Shown: positions 1 through 11,071, numbered from the stretch's first letter. The stretch: DNA of 64,000 bases from FEN-1219 sp963744305 (GCA_963744305.1 CAVUTF010000027.1:124001-188000); one strand, 5' to 3'. The notes: generated by a model from the letters alone, not told the origin. Program-made: numbers and translations.

Positions 1-106
1 CCTCCTCGAGGGAGTGGCTATGTTGGCCGTCCGCGAAGGCACCGACACAGGTGCCCAGACAGAAAAGCAACGTCGCGATGAAACACTTGGCCCGAACACT
101 GAACAT
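1..106 (-). CDS. Partial exported protein (N-terminus only)
   Basis: An ATG at 104-106 on the minus strand opens 35 codons that run off the left edge. The first 25 residues form a good Sec signal peptide: Arg and Lys near the start, a hydrophobic stretch FIATLLFC, and AFA-DG as a likely cleavage site. A GGAG sits about 8 bases before the ATG. The mature part seen is only about ten residues and is His/Ser/Glu-rich, so no function can be given. It is divergent from the histidine kinase that starts at 322. Confidence 0.55.
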   Translation of the reverse strand, partial: MFSVRAKCFIATLLFCLGTCVGAFADGQHSHSLEE

Positions 107-321
107 GACGCAGCTCCGCAGTGAGACCGAGAAACGCTCGGCGCTTGCGGGGCAAGCTACGGCAGACCGCTTAATGGATTTTTGGCGGTGCGGTGAATGT
201 TTTTGTGGCAGCGCCTGCGGAGCCAGGGCGAGGACCGGTAGGCGTAGCCGATCACTTTCCGTTCCGTTATTCTCCACTGCGACCTTCAGCCCGCCTTGCG
301 GGGTGTCGGCGGACGGCGACA

Positions 322-2405
322 ATGGGCCACCGAAGCAGTCCGAACAAAAGCGACTTCCGGCGAAATGTTTTGCCGACCACGGCGCTCGCCCTCGTCTATT
401 TTCTCGCCGGCAAATTCGGTCTCTCTTTCTTCGGCCTCATACATCCGAGCGCGTCCGCCGTGTGGCTCCCGACCGGCGTCGCGATCGCCGCACTGCTCGT
501 GCTCGGGTACCGCGTTTGGCCGGCAATATTCATCGGCGCGTTCTTCGTCAATGCCACGACGGCCGGTTCCATTCTGAGCTCGCTCGGTGTCGCGGCGGGC
601 AACACGCTCGAAGGCGTCATCGCCGCCTACCTCGTGAACCGCTTTGCGGGCGGCCGCAACGCGTTCTCGCGCCCGGCCGATATTCTGAAGTTCGCCTGCC
701 TCGCGGCGCTCCTGAGCACCACGGTGAGCGCGACCATCGGCGTCGCGAGCTTGACGCTCGGCGGCTACGCGGCCGTCCAGGATCTTGGCGGCATCTGGCT
801 CACGTGGTGGCTCGGCGATGCGGCGGGCGCCATGCTCGTAACGCCGTTGCTCCTCCTGTGGTACACGGACCGAGCATGGGGCTGGGCGCAGCCCAAGATC
901 TTCGAAGCGGTGTTGCTGCTCGCGGCGATCGGCATCGTGGGCGGCGTCACCTTCTTCCATCCGGGAGTTGCGGCCTACCCGCTCGCGTTTCTGTGCCTCG
1001 CCCCGCTCGTTTGGGGTGCGCTGCGTTTCGGTCCGCGCGAGGTGGCGACCGCGGTCGCGTTGCTGGCGGTGATCGCCACTGCGGCTACCGCAACGGGGCA
1101 CGGATCGTTCGTGATGCAGACGCCGAACGAATCGCTCCTCGTCTTGCAGGTGTTCATGGCCTTGACCGCGATGACCGCGCTGCCGATGGCGGCGCTGACG
1201 GCCGAACGCTCGGCACTGCTCGAGCGCGAGCGCGCCGCGCGCGCAGAAGCCGACGCAGCGTCGCGCGCCAAGGACGAGTTCCTCGCGATCTTGAGTCACG
1301 AGCTGCGCAACCCGCTAGCGGCGATCAGCGCGGCGGCAACGGTGCTGGATGACAGCGGGCACGTCGAGAGCGGCGAGCCGCTGCGCTGGCTCCGGGTAAT
1401 TCAGCGGCAAACCCAGCACTTGGCGCGGCTGATCGATGACCTTCTCGATATCGGCCGAGTCACCGTCAACAAGATGAGCTTGCGCCGAGAGCCGCTGGAT
1501 CTCGCGAGGGCGGTCGAGCGTTGCGTGCGGGCGTTCACGTCGGCCGGCTTTCTGCATCCCGGCAGGCTCCAGCTCTCGCTCGAGGCCACGTGGGTCAACG
1601 CCGATCCCGACCGCGTGGCACAGATCATCAATAATCTCGTCGGCAACTCGATCAAATACACGCCGCCGGAAGGGCGCATTCGCGTGGCGGTGCGCAGCGA
1701 GGGAAACAAAGCGGTTCTGCGTGTGGAGGACCAAGGGACGGGATCCGCCCCGAGCTCCTGCCGCGGGTGTTCGATGCATTTAGGCAAGGCGAGCAAGGTC
1801 CGGCGCGTCCGACCGGCGGCCTCGGTATCGGGCTCACGCTCGTGCGGCGACTGACGGAGCTGCACGGCGGCGCCGTCGAAGCGCACAGCCACGGCCCGGG
1901 GCGCGGCAGCGTTTTTGTCGTCCGGCTGCCGCGCTGCGCCGAGCCTGCGACCGTCAGCGCCGACGCGGGGCGAGCGAGCGCGCCGCCGAATCGCAGCTAC
2001 CGGCTGCTCCTCATCGAAGACAATCTCGACGCCCGGCAAGCGCTGCGAATGCTGCTCGAAACGGTCGGGCATGAGGTGCACGAGGCGTCCGACGGCGAGG
2101 CCGGTGTTGCGGCGGCCCTGCGGCTCGCGCCCGATCTCGTCCTGGTAGATATCGGCCTGCCGCGTCTCGACGGTTACGAAGTCGCCCGGCGGCTGAAAGC
2201 CGCGAACCGCAACATGCGGCTCATCGCGCTCACGGGCTACGGGCGCGACGAGGACAAGAAGCGCTCACAAGAGGCGGGCTTCGACGCGCATCTTTTGAAA
2301 CCCGTCAGCATCGATCGCTTGCGCGTGGTGCTCGACGAAACGTTCAGTCGGCGCCAGGAGCCGTCCGAGCGCGCGACGCCCGGCGCTGCGACGCGGGCTG
2401 GTTGA
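322..2405 (+). CDS. MASE1-domain hybrid sensor histidine kinase (one frameshift)
   Basis: Membrane sensor kinase with an attached receiver. From the ATG at 322 the order is: about eight membrane helices of a MASE1 sensor domain (residues 1-290), a short coiled linker, a HisKA domain with motif SHELRNP (phospho-acceptor His about residue 326), a HATPase domain with N box NNLVGNSIKYTP, and a C-terminal receiver with acidic pocket LLIEDN, phospho-Asp in LVDIGLP and Lys in LLKPV. The frame breaks near 1741, inside the G1 box: inserting one G restores DQGTGI followed by the second half of the ATPase domain. The upstream in-frame stretch from 193 is not kinase-like, so 322 was chosen. No DNA-binding output is attached; it probably passes phosphate to a separate protein or to its own receiver. 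The ligand is unknown. Confidence 0.85.
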
Positions 2406-2474
2406 CCCGCGGTCCGCCCACCGGTTTGCTCCGCGCGAGCTTGACTCAGGCGGCGCGAGCGCCATGATCGCTCC

Positions 2475-5130
2475 ATGACCACAGGCGGGCAGAGGGCACA
2501 GGGACGCTCCCCGGCGCTACGTTACGCCTTGGCGTTCACCGTACTTGTCGCGGCCGTGATTTCGCGGTTGCTGCTCGACCCGGTGCTGGGCGATACGCTC
2601 CCGCTCGTCACGCTGTTCGGCGCCGTGGCGTACGCCGTGTGGGTGAGCGGCTTCCCCGCCGCGATCGTAGCGGCGATCTTCGGTTACGTCGCGTGCGCCT
2701 ATCTCTTCATCGAGCCGCGAGGCCAACTTGGCCTCGACAATCTCAGCAACGTCGTAGGGCTCGCGGCGTACCTCTTCACGTGCGTCCTCATCATCGGCCT
2801 CGGCCACGCGATGCGGGTCGCACAGGCGCGAGCGGCCGCGGGGCGCGAGACCCTGCGCGTCACGTTGCGCAGCATCGGCGACGCAGTCGTCACGACCGAC
2901 GTCGAAGGCCGCGTCACCTATATCAACGAGGTGGCGGAGTCCTTGACGGGCTGGGCGCATCAGGAGGCGCGCGGTCAGCCGCTCGACACGGTGTTCCGGA
3001 TCGTCAACGAGCGCACGCGTGCGCGCGTGGACAATCCCGCGGCGCGGGCGCTGCGGGAAGGCGTCGTCGTCGGCTTGGCGAATCACACCGTGCTCATCCG
3101 CAAGGACGGCGTGGAGTGCCCGATCGATGACAGCGCTGCGCCGATCCGCGACGAGCGCGGCCGGGTCTCCGGCTGCGTTCTGATCTTCCGCGACGTCACG
3201 GCGCAGCGGCGCGCCGAGCGGGAGAAGGCGAGCCAGCTGCGCGATGCCCGTCTGCTCGCGTCGATCGTCGAATCGTCGGACGTCGCGATCGTCAGCAAGT
3301 CGCTCGGCGGCGAGATTCAAACCTGGAACGCCGCCGCCGAACGGCTGTTCGGCTACTCCGCGGCGGAGGCCATAGGCCGGCATATCTCGCTCGTGATCCC
3401 GCCGGAGCGCATCGCGGAGGAGGAGCAGATCATCGCAAGCTTGAAGGAGGGGCAACGAATCGAGCATTTCCAGACCGAGCGGCTGCGCGCCGACGGGCGG
3501 CGCGTTTGGGTGTCGCTCATGATCTCGCCCGTGAAGGACGAGCAGGGCAACGTGGTCGGCGCGTCGAAGATGGCGCGTGATATCACGGACCGTAAAGAGG
3601 CCGAGGCTGACCGCCAGCGGTTCGTCACGCTCGTCGAAAGCAGCACCGACTTCATCGGTATCTGCGATCTGCAGGGCACTCCGATCTTCATCAATCGCGC
3701 CGGCCTTGCGATGGTGGGCCTCGACGATATCGAGGAAGCACGCGGCAGGAACGTTGCCGATTTCTTCTTCCCCGAGGATCGACCGCAAATCATGCAGGAG
3801 CTCCTTCCGGCGGTGTTGGAGAACGGCCACGGCGAAATCCAGATCCGCTTCCGGAACTTCAAGACCGGCGCCGCTCGGTGGATGGATTACAAGGTGTTGA
3901 CCCTCACGGATGGCGCCGGGCGGCCGAACGCATTTGCCACGGTGAGCCAAGACGTCACCGAGCGAAAGCGGCTCGAGGACACCCTGCGCGGCTTGGCGGC
4001 CGATCTGTCCGAAGCGGATCGCCGCAAGGATGAGTTTCTCGCGACACTCGCGCACGAGCTGCGGAACCCGCTCGCGCCGCTCTCGAACGTGCTCGAGGTG
4101 TGGAAGCGCACGAACGATCCGGAAATGCTCCGCACGTACCCGCGACACGATGGAGCGGCAGTTGGGGCAGCTCGTTCGATTGGTCGACGATCTGCTAGAT
4201 CTCAACCGCATCACTCACAATCGGCTCGAGCTGCGGCCGAGCCGCGTGGAGCTCAACGCGGTGATCCAACAGGCGGTGGAAGCGTGCCGGCCCGTTGCCG
4301 ATTCGCTCGGGCATGAGCTCCGCGTGACCTTGCCGTCGGAGCCCCATTACCTGACCGCCGATCCGGCCCGCCTCGCCCAGGTGTTCGGCAACCTGCTCAG
4401 CAACGCCTGCAAATACACGGAACGCGGCGGGAAGATATCCCTAACGGCCGAGCGGCAAGGAAGCGAGGTCGTGGTGGCGGTGAAGGATACCGGCATCGGC
4501 ATTCCGCCCGACAAGCTCGCGAGCATCTTCGACATGTTCATGCAGGTCGATGCGTCATTGGAGAAGGCTCAAGGCGGGCTCGGTATCGGCTTGACGCTCG
4601 TGAAGCGGTTGGTGCACATGCACGGCGGCACGGTCGAGGCGAAGAGCGAAGGGCGAGGGAGCGAGTTCATCGTTCGTTTGCCCGTGTTGCTCGATGGAGC
4701 TAGCGCTGCACGGCCCGAGCCGGTGATTGCACTGCGGCCGCCGGCGACGCGGCGAATCCTAATCGTCGACGACAACGAGGACTCGGCCGACTCGCTCGCG
4801 ATGCTGTTGCGGATTACGGGCCACGAAACGTACACGGCGCATGATGGGCTCGGAGCCATCGAAGCGGTCGAGAAGCACCGGCCCGACGTCGTGCTGCTCG
4901 ACATCGGCTTGCCGAAGCTCAACGGCCACGACGTCTGCCGCCGCGTCCGCGAGCAGGCCTGGGGCAAGAACATCGTGCTGATCGCCGTGACGGGCTGGGG
5001 CCAGGACGAGGACCGCCGCAAGTCGCACGAAGCGGGCTTCGACGGCCACCTCGTCAAGCCCGTGGACCACGAGCGGTTATCCGCGCTGCTGCGTCACCTC
5101 ACCTCCGCGCGCGCGACGCACGTCAATTGA
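2475..5130 (+). CDS. DUF4118/PAS hybrid sensor histidine kinase (one frameshift)
   Basis: Second hybrid kinase, 69 bases downstream of the first and probably co-transcribed. The N-terminus has about four helices resembling the KdpD-type DUF4118 membrane domain (residues 15-110). Three PAS domains follow (about 120-245, 258-375, 385-500), then HisKA with AHELRNPLAPLSNVL, a HATPase with NLLSNACKYTE and DTGIGIPPDKL, and a receiver with LIVDDNEDS and the phospho-Asp in LLDIGLP. The frame changes near 4137, between LRT and RDTMERQL. Removing one base joins the frames and gives about 885 residues. Multiple PAS domains suggest an internal redox, light or small-molecule signal, but which one cannot be read from the sequence. 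The receiver is closely similar in style to that of the upstream kinase, consistent with duplication. Confidence 0.86.
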
Positions 5131-5158
5131 CGTTAGTCTGCCGCGTCCCGGCGAGTTG

Positions 5159-6403
5159 CTAGCTTGCGTCTTTCCCGATCGTCACGAGCCCGATCGTATT
5201 CGTGCTGCTCTGGTGAATCACGAGATTGCCGTCGGGCGTGACGCGCATGTGCCGAATGATTCCGACGCCGGACGGGATCGCCCAGCTCTGGAACTTCTCG
5301 GTCTTCGGGTCGAAGCGCACGAGCGCGTCGGGCCGCTGATTCGACTCGTTGTACCAAACGACGTCGTCGACGACCTCGATCGCGTACGGGTGCGAGGCCG
5401 GGCCGCTTGGGCTCGGCCAGGTCTTGATGTCGCCCGTGCTCGGATCGAGGCGGCCTAGGTAGCCGCGCCCGGAGTCCACGTACCAGATGACGTCGTCGCT
5501 CGTGAGCGCGAGGCGACGGATCCGCGTCTCGGGTGTCGGCGTGGAAAACTCGCGGATCTCCCACGTTTGCGGATTGACGCGCGCAATCTTGTTGCTGCCG
5601 TTGTACGCGACCCAGAGCATGCCTTTGGAGTCTTCCTTCATGCCGTAAGGACGCGCGCGCTCAGTCGGCATCGTCACGAGCTTGATCGCGCCGGTCGCGG
5701 GCTCGAGGCGACCGAGCATGTTGCTGTTCTGCAGCGTGAACCACAGGTTGCCGTCGCGGTTGAAGATCGGCGTGTGCGGATCCCGTGCATTGGGGTCCGG
5801 CATTTTGTGCACGGTGATCTTGCCGGTCGCGGGATTCAACATCCCGACCGTGCCGTTGCCGTTGCCCGTGTACCAGATGTTGCCGTCCGCATCGTTGATG
5901 ATGCTGTGCGGCTGCGCCGTCTTGTCGAGCGGGTACTCCTTCATCTCGCCTGTCGCGGGGTTGAGCCTGCCGATCAGGCTCGCGTACATGCCGGCCCACC
6001 AGATCGTGCCGTCCTCCATCTGCAGGGGGTCGCGCGGGCGTTGACCGAGCGTCGGCGGCGTCCACTCCTTGAACGTGATCTTCGCCGTGCCCGGCACGAG
6101 CGTCGGTGCGCGATCGTTCTTCGGCGGGAAGTGCGCGGCAAGGTATTGCGTGATCGAGTCGGCCATCGGCGGCGGCGAGCGCGATCATTTTGCCGCGTCA
6201 GGTACCGCCAGCCATCCTGCGAATAGCCCGTCGAGCCCACGATCAGGTTCGTCTGGTGGCACGCGACGCAGACGGCCTCGACTTGCTCCTTGCCGTGCGC
6301 CGGCGGGCAACGGGACGGGCGGAACGCCCGGGGGCTGCGCCCACGCAGTGAAAGCGGCGCCCAATAACACGATGGCGGAAAAACCGTGCGCTAACCGCGG
6401 CAT
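5159..6403 (-). CDS. Exported cytochrome c fused to a Vgb/streptogramin-lyase-like propeller (frameshifted)
   Basis: Starts at 6403 with a signal peptide ending in TAWAQ. A shift of frame then gives one c-type haem motif CVACH at about 6255, followed by a six-blade propeller of the virginiamycin B lyase type (residues from MADSITQYLA onward). The propeller shows regular repeats of the form G-N-I/L-W-F/Y-T, such as DGTIWWAG, DGNIWYTG and DGNLWFTL. Three single-base shifts, near 6300, 6205 and 6190, are needed to read it as one protein. The cytochrome part ends in the spacing expected for a small class I domain. The propeller fold is shared with the antibiotic lyase Vgb, but linkage to a cytochrome argues for a periplasmic electron-transfer or substrate-binding role and not for resistance. 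Confidence 0.7.
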
Positions 6404-6553
6404 GACGACTACTCCCCTCGAGGATTCGCTTTACTGCCAATATACGCGCGCGCCGAAAGCGTAACCAGACAATCGCCTCTACCGCAGTGACGCTGTGGCT
6501 GCAATACTTGGCGTGCAGAACAACTCTAAAGCCCATAGCGGAGGAAACCGACA

Positions 6554-7156
6554 ATGGTAGCGGCGAAGTACGGCGTCTTGGTCGGCGTCTTGATGGCTGG
6601 CGGTCTACCGAGCGCGATGGCCCAGCTCGAAGTCAGCGGCGACACGCTCGAGAACTGCTCGCAAATCGACGCGCTGCGCAAAGCCGGCAATTTCACCGAG
6701 GCACGCGACAAAGCGCGCCTTTGCCTCGATGCCCTCGAGCAGGAAGTGACCGGTGCGGTCGGCAAGCAATTCCCAGCCGATGTCGCGGGCTGGAAGCGTA
6801 CGGGGCTCGAGCAGGGCCAAGCCCTCGGCTTCACCAACATCTCGGCCACGTATGAGAAAGGCGGCAACACGGCCACGGTGTCGCTGACGGGCGGAACCGG
6901 CGGCGGCGACGCGGGGCTCGGAGGCCTACTCGGCGGGTTCGCGCGTGCGGGTATCCTCGGGGCGGGTCAACAGGTGCGGGTCGGCGGTTTGCCGGCGTCC
7001 GTCATGCCCGACGGCACGATCACCGTCACGCTCGAGGACGGCTCGTTCCTCGGCTTTTCGTCGCCGGAGTTCGGCACGGCGGAAGCGGCTCTTGCAGGCA
7101 TCGGCGATCTCGTCAACGCGTTCCCGGTGGCGGAAATCAACAAGATGCTGCAGTGA
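6554..7156 (+). CDS. Exported protein of unknown function, 200 aa
   Basis: Intact gene preceded by a strong ribosome site GGAGG seven to eight bases from the ATG. Residues 1-23 form a Sec signal peptide (cleavage about AMAQ-L). The mature protein has a short helical segment with two cysteines (NCSQID and RLCLD), which could form a disulfide, then a glycine-rich stretch (about 113-140) and a beta-rich C-terminus. The Gly-rich middle looks like a flexible linker between two small domains. I do not recognise the family. It is divergent from the cytochrome/propeller gene, with about 150 bases between them that must hold both promoters. Confidence 0.7.
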   Translation: MVAAKYGVLVGVLMAGGLPSAMAQLEVSGDTLENCSQIDALRKAGNFTEARDKARLCLDALEQEVTGAVGKQFPADVAGWKRTGLEQGQALGFTNISATYEKGGNTATVSLTGGTGGGDAGLGGLLGGFARAGILGAGQQVRVGGLPASVMPDGTITVTLEDGSFLGFSSPEFGTAEAALAGIGDLVNAFPVAEINKMLQ

Positions 7157-7200
7157 GCAGGGCGCGGTTCGCCGCGCCGATGTTCAGGCTCGCCGGCGGC

Positions 7201-8217
7201 TCACGGAACGCCCACGTGTCTGAGCATGGCGCGCACCGCAGGGCTCGCATTCACCACTTCGATCGACGTTGCAGGGTGGCGGCCTGCAAACACGCGGAAG
7301 ACTTCGTCGGCGAAACCTTGGCCCACGGATCGCACGCCTTTGAAGTCGAGCACCACCTTGCGGAACTTTTGCAGGTTCGCCGTGAGGCGGCGCGCTTCGG
7401 ATCGCGAGATGTAGTCCGCTTGTAGGAGGCGGACGAGGATCTCGGTTTTTTCGAACCGGTAGTCGTAGTCCTCCGGTGCAAACTCGGAAAATAGCGATTG
7501 GAGCTCCAGGCGCGAGTCGCGCCGGACGGTGAATTGAACCGTCGTGCCCTTCTGGAAGCGTTCATCCGACACGAACGTGTCGGCACGCGCGCGATCCCAT
7601 TCCAACCGAAGGCGATGCGAGCGCAGCACGAACCGGTCGGCCGCACGCGACGTGAAGAATATTCCTTCGCCGCTGTGAGCCTCGGGCATGGTCGTGGTGC
7701 GGCCTTTGATCAGCTCGATCATCGCCGCCTGCTCATCGGCCAAATCGAGCTTGTCGGCAATCGAGTGAAAGAGCCCGATCCCTCGGTCTCGAATGTCGAA
7801 GTACACGAGGCCTGCGTCTAGTCGAACGTGAAACGTCGCGTTCGCCGCGTGCGAGTGCTCGATCGCGTTGTTCAGCATTTCCGTGAATGCATAGTGGACG
7901 ATGGTCGCGACGTTGGGGCGCAGCGATGCTCGCAGATTGAGTCTCGCGGCAATCTCGTCGAAGGAGCGGGCCTCATCGGCGTTTCTCAGGTTCAGTGTTC
8001 GAGCCGCTTGCTTCCCCGCAGGCGCGTTCGCGGCCGAGTAGTACTGCGCCGCGCGCGTGCTGCCGGCTTTGACTACGTCTCCCGACGCGATCAATGGGCG
8101 CAGGCGCTGGCTCAGAGCCTGGCGTGTGATGCCGAGGTGCCGGCACAGCTGCGGTCCGGAAGCCGGCGAATGCTTCTCCAAGTAAGCGAGTACGCGGTCG
8201 CGCTTGGCGTCCGTCAT
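7201..8217 (-). CDS. Winged-helix / GHKL ATPase / STAS-like (DUF4325) regulator
   Basis: One 338-residue protein with three parts. Residues 1-60 are a winged helix-turn-helix (LCRHLGITRQALSQRLRPL). Residues 95-235 are a histidine-kinase-like ATPase without a HisKA or phospho-acceptor His; the N box is EMLNNAIEHS, the G1 box DIRDRGIG, and a G2-like HSGEGIF is present. Residues 255-338 match the STAS-like DUF4325 domain. The ATPase resembles anti-sigma kinases of the RsbW class, while STAS domains are the usual antagonists of such kinases, so this looks like a switch pair joined to a DNA-binding domain in one chain. No transmembrane segment is present. It ends in an AT-rich upstream region that may be its own operator. 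Function is inferred from domains only. Confidence 0.8.
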   Translation of the reverse strand: MTDAKRDRVLAYLEKHSPASGPQLCRHLGITRQALSQRLRPLIASGDVVKAGSTRAAQYYSAANAPAGKQAARTLNLRNADEARSFDEIAARLNLRASLRPNVATIVHYAFTEMLNNAIEHSHAANATFHVRLDAGLVYFDIRDRGIGLFHSIADKLDLADEQAAMIELIKGRTTTMPEAHSGEGIFFTSRAADRFVLRSHRLRLEWDRARADTFVSDERFQKGTTVQFTVRRDSRLELQSLFSEFAPEDYDYRFEKTEILVRLLQADYISRSEARRLTANLQKFRKVVLDFKGVRSVGQGFADEVFRVFAGRHPATSIEVVNASPAVRAMLRHVGVP

Positions 8218-8220
8218 CGG

Positions 8221-8275
8221 GCTCCAACGATTTGTCCGTTAATTGTCAATTTTAGTATTCGCAATTGTAAAGGTC
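8221..8275. promoter_or_regulatory. AT-rich promoter/operator region of the STAS-like regulator
   Basis: Directly upstream of the minus-strand regulator lies an unusually AT-rich island in this GC-rich sequence. It contains an inverted repeat AATTG (8241-8245) and CAATT (8262-8266). On the minus strand a TACAAT hexamer could serve as a -10 box. Because the regulator has its own winged helix, self-regulation here is a reasonable guess. Confidence 0.35.
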
Positions 8276-8424
8276 TATGGCCATGTGCCTGCGCGCCGTT
8301 TGTCGGGTGACTGTCAAGGCTCCAAGAGAGTTATTGTCAATCCGGAAACTGCAGGCGGCTCGCACGTTGCCGCCGGCTCGTGCACCTGCGACTCTAGCGG
8401 GGTCGAGCTAGCCGCTAGGTAACC

Positions 8425-9084
8425 GTGAAGCAAATCTACCTCATCCGCCACGCGCAAAGCCGCTACGACCCCGCCATCGCCGACGAGCACCGGGAGCTGA
8501 CGCAGATCGGACAGCGGCAGGCAGCCGACCTCGGCGGCGCCTTGCTCGGTCTCGACATCGAAGAGGTGCACTCGAGTCCGTATCGGCGCTGTATCGACAC
8601 GATCACGCCTTTCGTGCGGCGCACCGCGCTGCAGCTCAATCAAGTGGAGGGTCTGCGCGAGCGGACCTTCACGCGCGGTCGAATCGACGACTGGGACGGC
8701 GTGTGGAAGAGGGTCTGGACGGACTTCGACTTCGCGTTCCCGGATGGCGAATCCTCGCGGCAGGCGCAGGCGCGCATGCATGCGGCCACGTTGCACCTTG
8801 CGACCACGTCGCGAGCGCGAACGCTCGCAATCTCATCGCACGGCAACGCGATCGGCTTGCTGTTGCAGCACATCGATTCGCGTTTCACGTTCGAGCACGC
8901 TTGCGCGATCCGCAATCCCGACGTGTTTCGAATCACGTTCGACGGCGCGACTTTACGCTGGGACGCGGAGTTCGCGCTCGACGAGCTCGGGGCGTTTGCA
9001 ACACGCGTCGAGACGACGCTGCCGGGCGACACCCTTTGTAGCGCAGGGGCCGTCCCTTACGCCTCCGACCCTGCAACCAGCTGA
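8425..9084 (+). CDS. Histidine phosphatase family protein (phosphoglycerate-mutase fold)
   Basis: Intact 219-residue cytoplasmic protein starting at GTG. The N-terminal signature YLIRHAQSRYDP contains the catalytic RHxxS-type motif with the phospho-His. The second conserved His lies in LAISSHGNAIG (about residue 140). SSPYRRCIDT corresponds to the usual SPxxRxxxT motif. The family covers broad-specificity phosphatases, SixA-like phosphohistidine phosphatases and alpha-ribazole phosphatase. Length fits a general small-molecule phosphatase; the substrate cannot be assigned. It is divergent from the STAS-like regulator, but no functional link is shown. Confidence 0.85.
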   Translation: MKQIYLIRHAQSRYDPAIADEHRELTQIGQRQAADLGGALLGLDIEEVHSSPYRRCIDTITPFVRRTALQLNQVEGLRERTFTRGRIDDWDGVWKRVWTDFDFAFPDGESSRQAQARMHAATLHLATTSRARTLAISSHGNAIGLLLQHIDSRFTFEHACAIRNPDVFRITFDGATLRWDAEFALDELGAFATRVETTLPGDTLCSAGAVPYASDPATS

Positions 9085-9206
9085 TCCTTTGCCGGGCTAA
9101 CTAGCTTATGTCGCACGCGGCGTGCCTGGCTGCGTTGATAAAAACGACGCCAGCTGGTATCACTGTGTGCTAGCGCTCGCCGACGACGAACAACAACAAG
9201 GCGTGT

Positions 9207-11071
9207 GTGACGAAACGGAGCTTCGTGAAGATCAGTCGACTCGTGTGCCTGCCGGGCCTGCTCGCCCTATCTGCGTGCGGCGGCGGTGGGAGCGGGACAC
9301 CTGCTCCCGCAAGCACCGGTCCGCCGGCTCCCCCGGCGCCGCCGGCGGTCGTATTGGTCGAAGGCGCCGTGCAGAAGGGACCTTTCATGGTCGGCTCCAC
9401 CGTGTTGGTCAACCGGCTCGACAGCCGCGGCCGGCCGACCACCTCGACGCTCGTCACGGAGATCGAAGACAGCATCGGTTCGTTCTCTTTCGAGACTACG
9501 GACGCCGGGCCAGTGCAGATCGTTGCAATCGGCTACTACTTCAGCGAGCTCACTGGGCAGATCTCGAGCGGCATGTTGTCGTTGAAAGGTCTGTACGACG
9601 TCAGCACCGACGCGCGGCAAACCGCGCACGTGAACATCCTGACGCATCTCATCAACGATCGTGTGTTGGAGCTCATCGCTGACGGTCAGCTCGGTCTCGA
9701 CGACGCGATCGAGCAAGCCGAAAACGAGTTGCTCGTGGCCTTCAAGGACGCGTTGCCGGTTCCCGGCGTGGCCGCCTTTTCAGCGTTGAGCTTGTACGAC
9801 ACGAGCGCGTCGCAGACCGACGAGCTCGGCAACGCGTACCTATTGGCGCTGTCCACCGGCGTTCTACAAATACGCGGAAAGCAAGGCTGAAGAGTTTGGT
9901 ACTGCGACGGATGCCGAGCTCACTTTGATTCTGAATCGGTTGTCGGACGATCTTTCGGTCGACGGCCGCCTTGAGCCGGGGACATTCATCGTCGAATTCG
10001 TTCGCGCGGTTCGAAGTCTCAGTCCAGAGACGATCGCGGCGAATTTGCGCTCTCGGAGTCTCGTCGACTATCCGGAAGGGCTCAGTGTGCCCGACATCTC
10101 AGTATTCTTGAGCTTGTGTGCGCGGTAATTTCGATTGCCCTTGGCGCGCCGGAGCTCCAATGGCTCGGGGCTCACGCGGGCATGGCACCGCAGCCTACAG
10201 CGGCAAGGTTTACGTGTTTGGCGGAGTCAAGACCCTTCTCACTCCGCTGCCTCCGCCTTATCTTGACGGTGGACAATCCATCAGCAATGAAGTCGACGCT
10301 TACGATCCAGTGTCGAACGAGTGGGCATCGAGGAAGCCGATGCCCGTGCATTCCCACAGCGTGCACGCGCATACGATAGGCGACAAGATATACGTGATTG
10401 CCGCGTATGGCCGTTCTGGTTTCCACAACGGAACCTACCGATACGATCCGGTTGCAGACGAGTGGTCGACGTTGGCCGCCCGGCCGACCTATCGATACGA
10501 ATTCGCGAGCGCCGTCGTCGGCGGAAAAATCTATGTGATCGGCGGCGTGGGCACCATCGACGACGGCCTAGGCCAAGGTGACTGGACGACCAAGAGTCAC
10601 GTCGAGGTCTACGACCCGGCAACCGATCGTTGGTCCTCGGCCGCACCCTTACCGATGCCGTTGGGATCCACGCACGGCTGCGCGCTCGCCGACAATATCT
10701 ACGTTTTCGGTGGCCGCACGGTGCTCGGCCCCGGATCTGAGGCGTTCGTTCTTACCTACGACCCCGCGGCGAATTCATGGTCGGCAAAGTCTCCGATGAA
10801 GAACCCGCGCGAAGGTTTGGCTTGCGTCGTGATCGGCGACGCCGCCTACTTACTTGGCGGGCGATCGAACGGCGACTCTTGGGAACTCGTGGAACGGTAT
10901 GACCCGCTCCTGGAGACCTGGACGTCTGTCACACGCTTGCCCACCGGTCGATATTGGTTCGGCGCCGCCGTGCTCGGCGACGAAATCCTCACCTTCGGCG
11001 GCCAGAGGGAAGAGAAAAACGCTCTCGTCGACGTAGTCGAGATCTACGATACGGCGTCCGACAGCCCTTGA
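9207..11071 (+). CDS. Lipoprotein with six-bladed kelch propeller (frameshifted)
   Basis: Starts at GTG 9207 with a lipoprotein signal peptide (LLALSACGGGGSG) and a Pro/Ala linker. A globular part of about 270 residues follows, and then six kelch repeats marked by KVYVFGG, KIYVIAAYG, KIYVIGGVG, NIYVFGGRT, AAYLLGGRS and EILTFGGQR (from about 10,200). Two frame changes break it: one near 9862, where the reading continues as FYKYAESKAEEFG, and one near 10118, between the helical part and the propeller. Joining all three pieces is inference. The alternative is a lipoprotein ending at 10128 followed by a separate kelch gene starting at GTG 10118, but that second gene would lack a signal peptide and ribosome site. 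Six kelch repeats make one complete propeller. Ligand unknown. Confidence 0.62.

Noticed and set aside
51..1352. Long Arg-rich open frame over the MASE1 kinase
   Set aside because: It is a shadow of the kinase gene with no domain or ribosome site, typical of GC-rich DNA.
5159..6166. Streptogramin resistance gene vgb
   Set aside because: Only the propeller fold is shared; the haem-binding domain and signal peptide point to another role.
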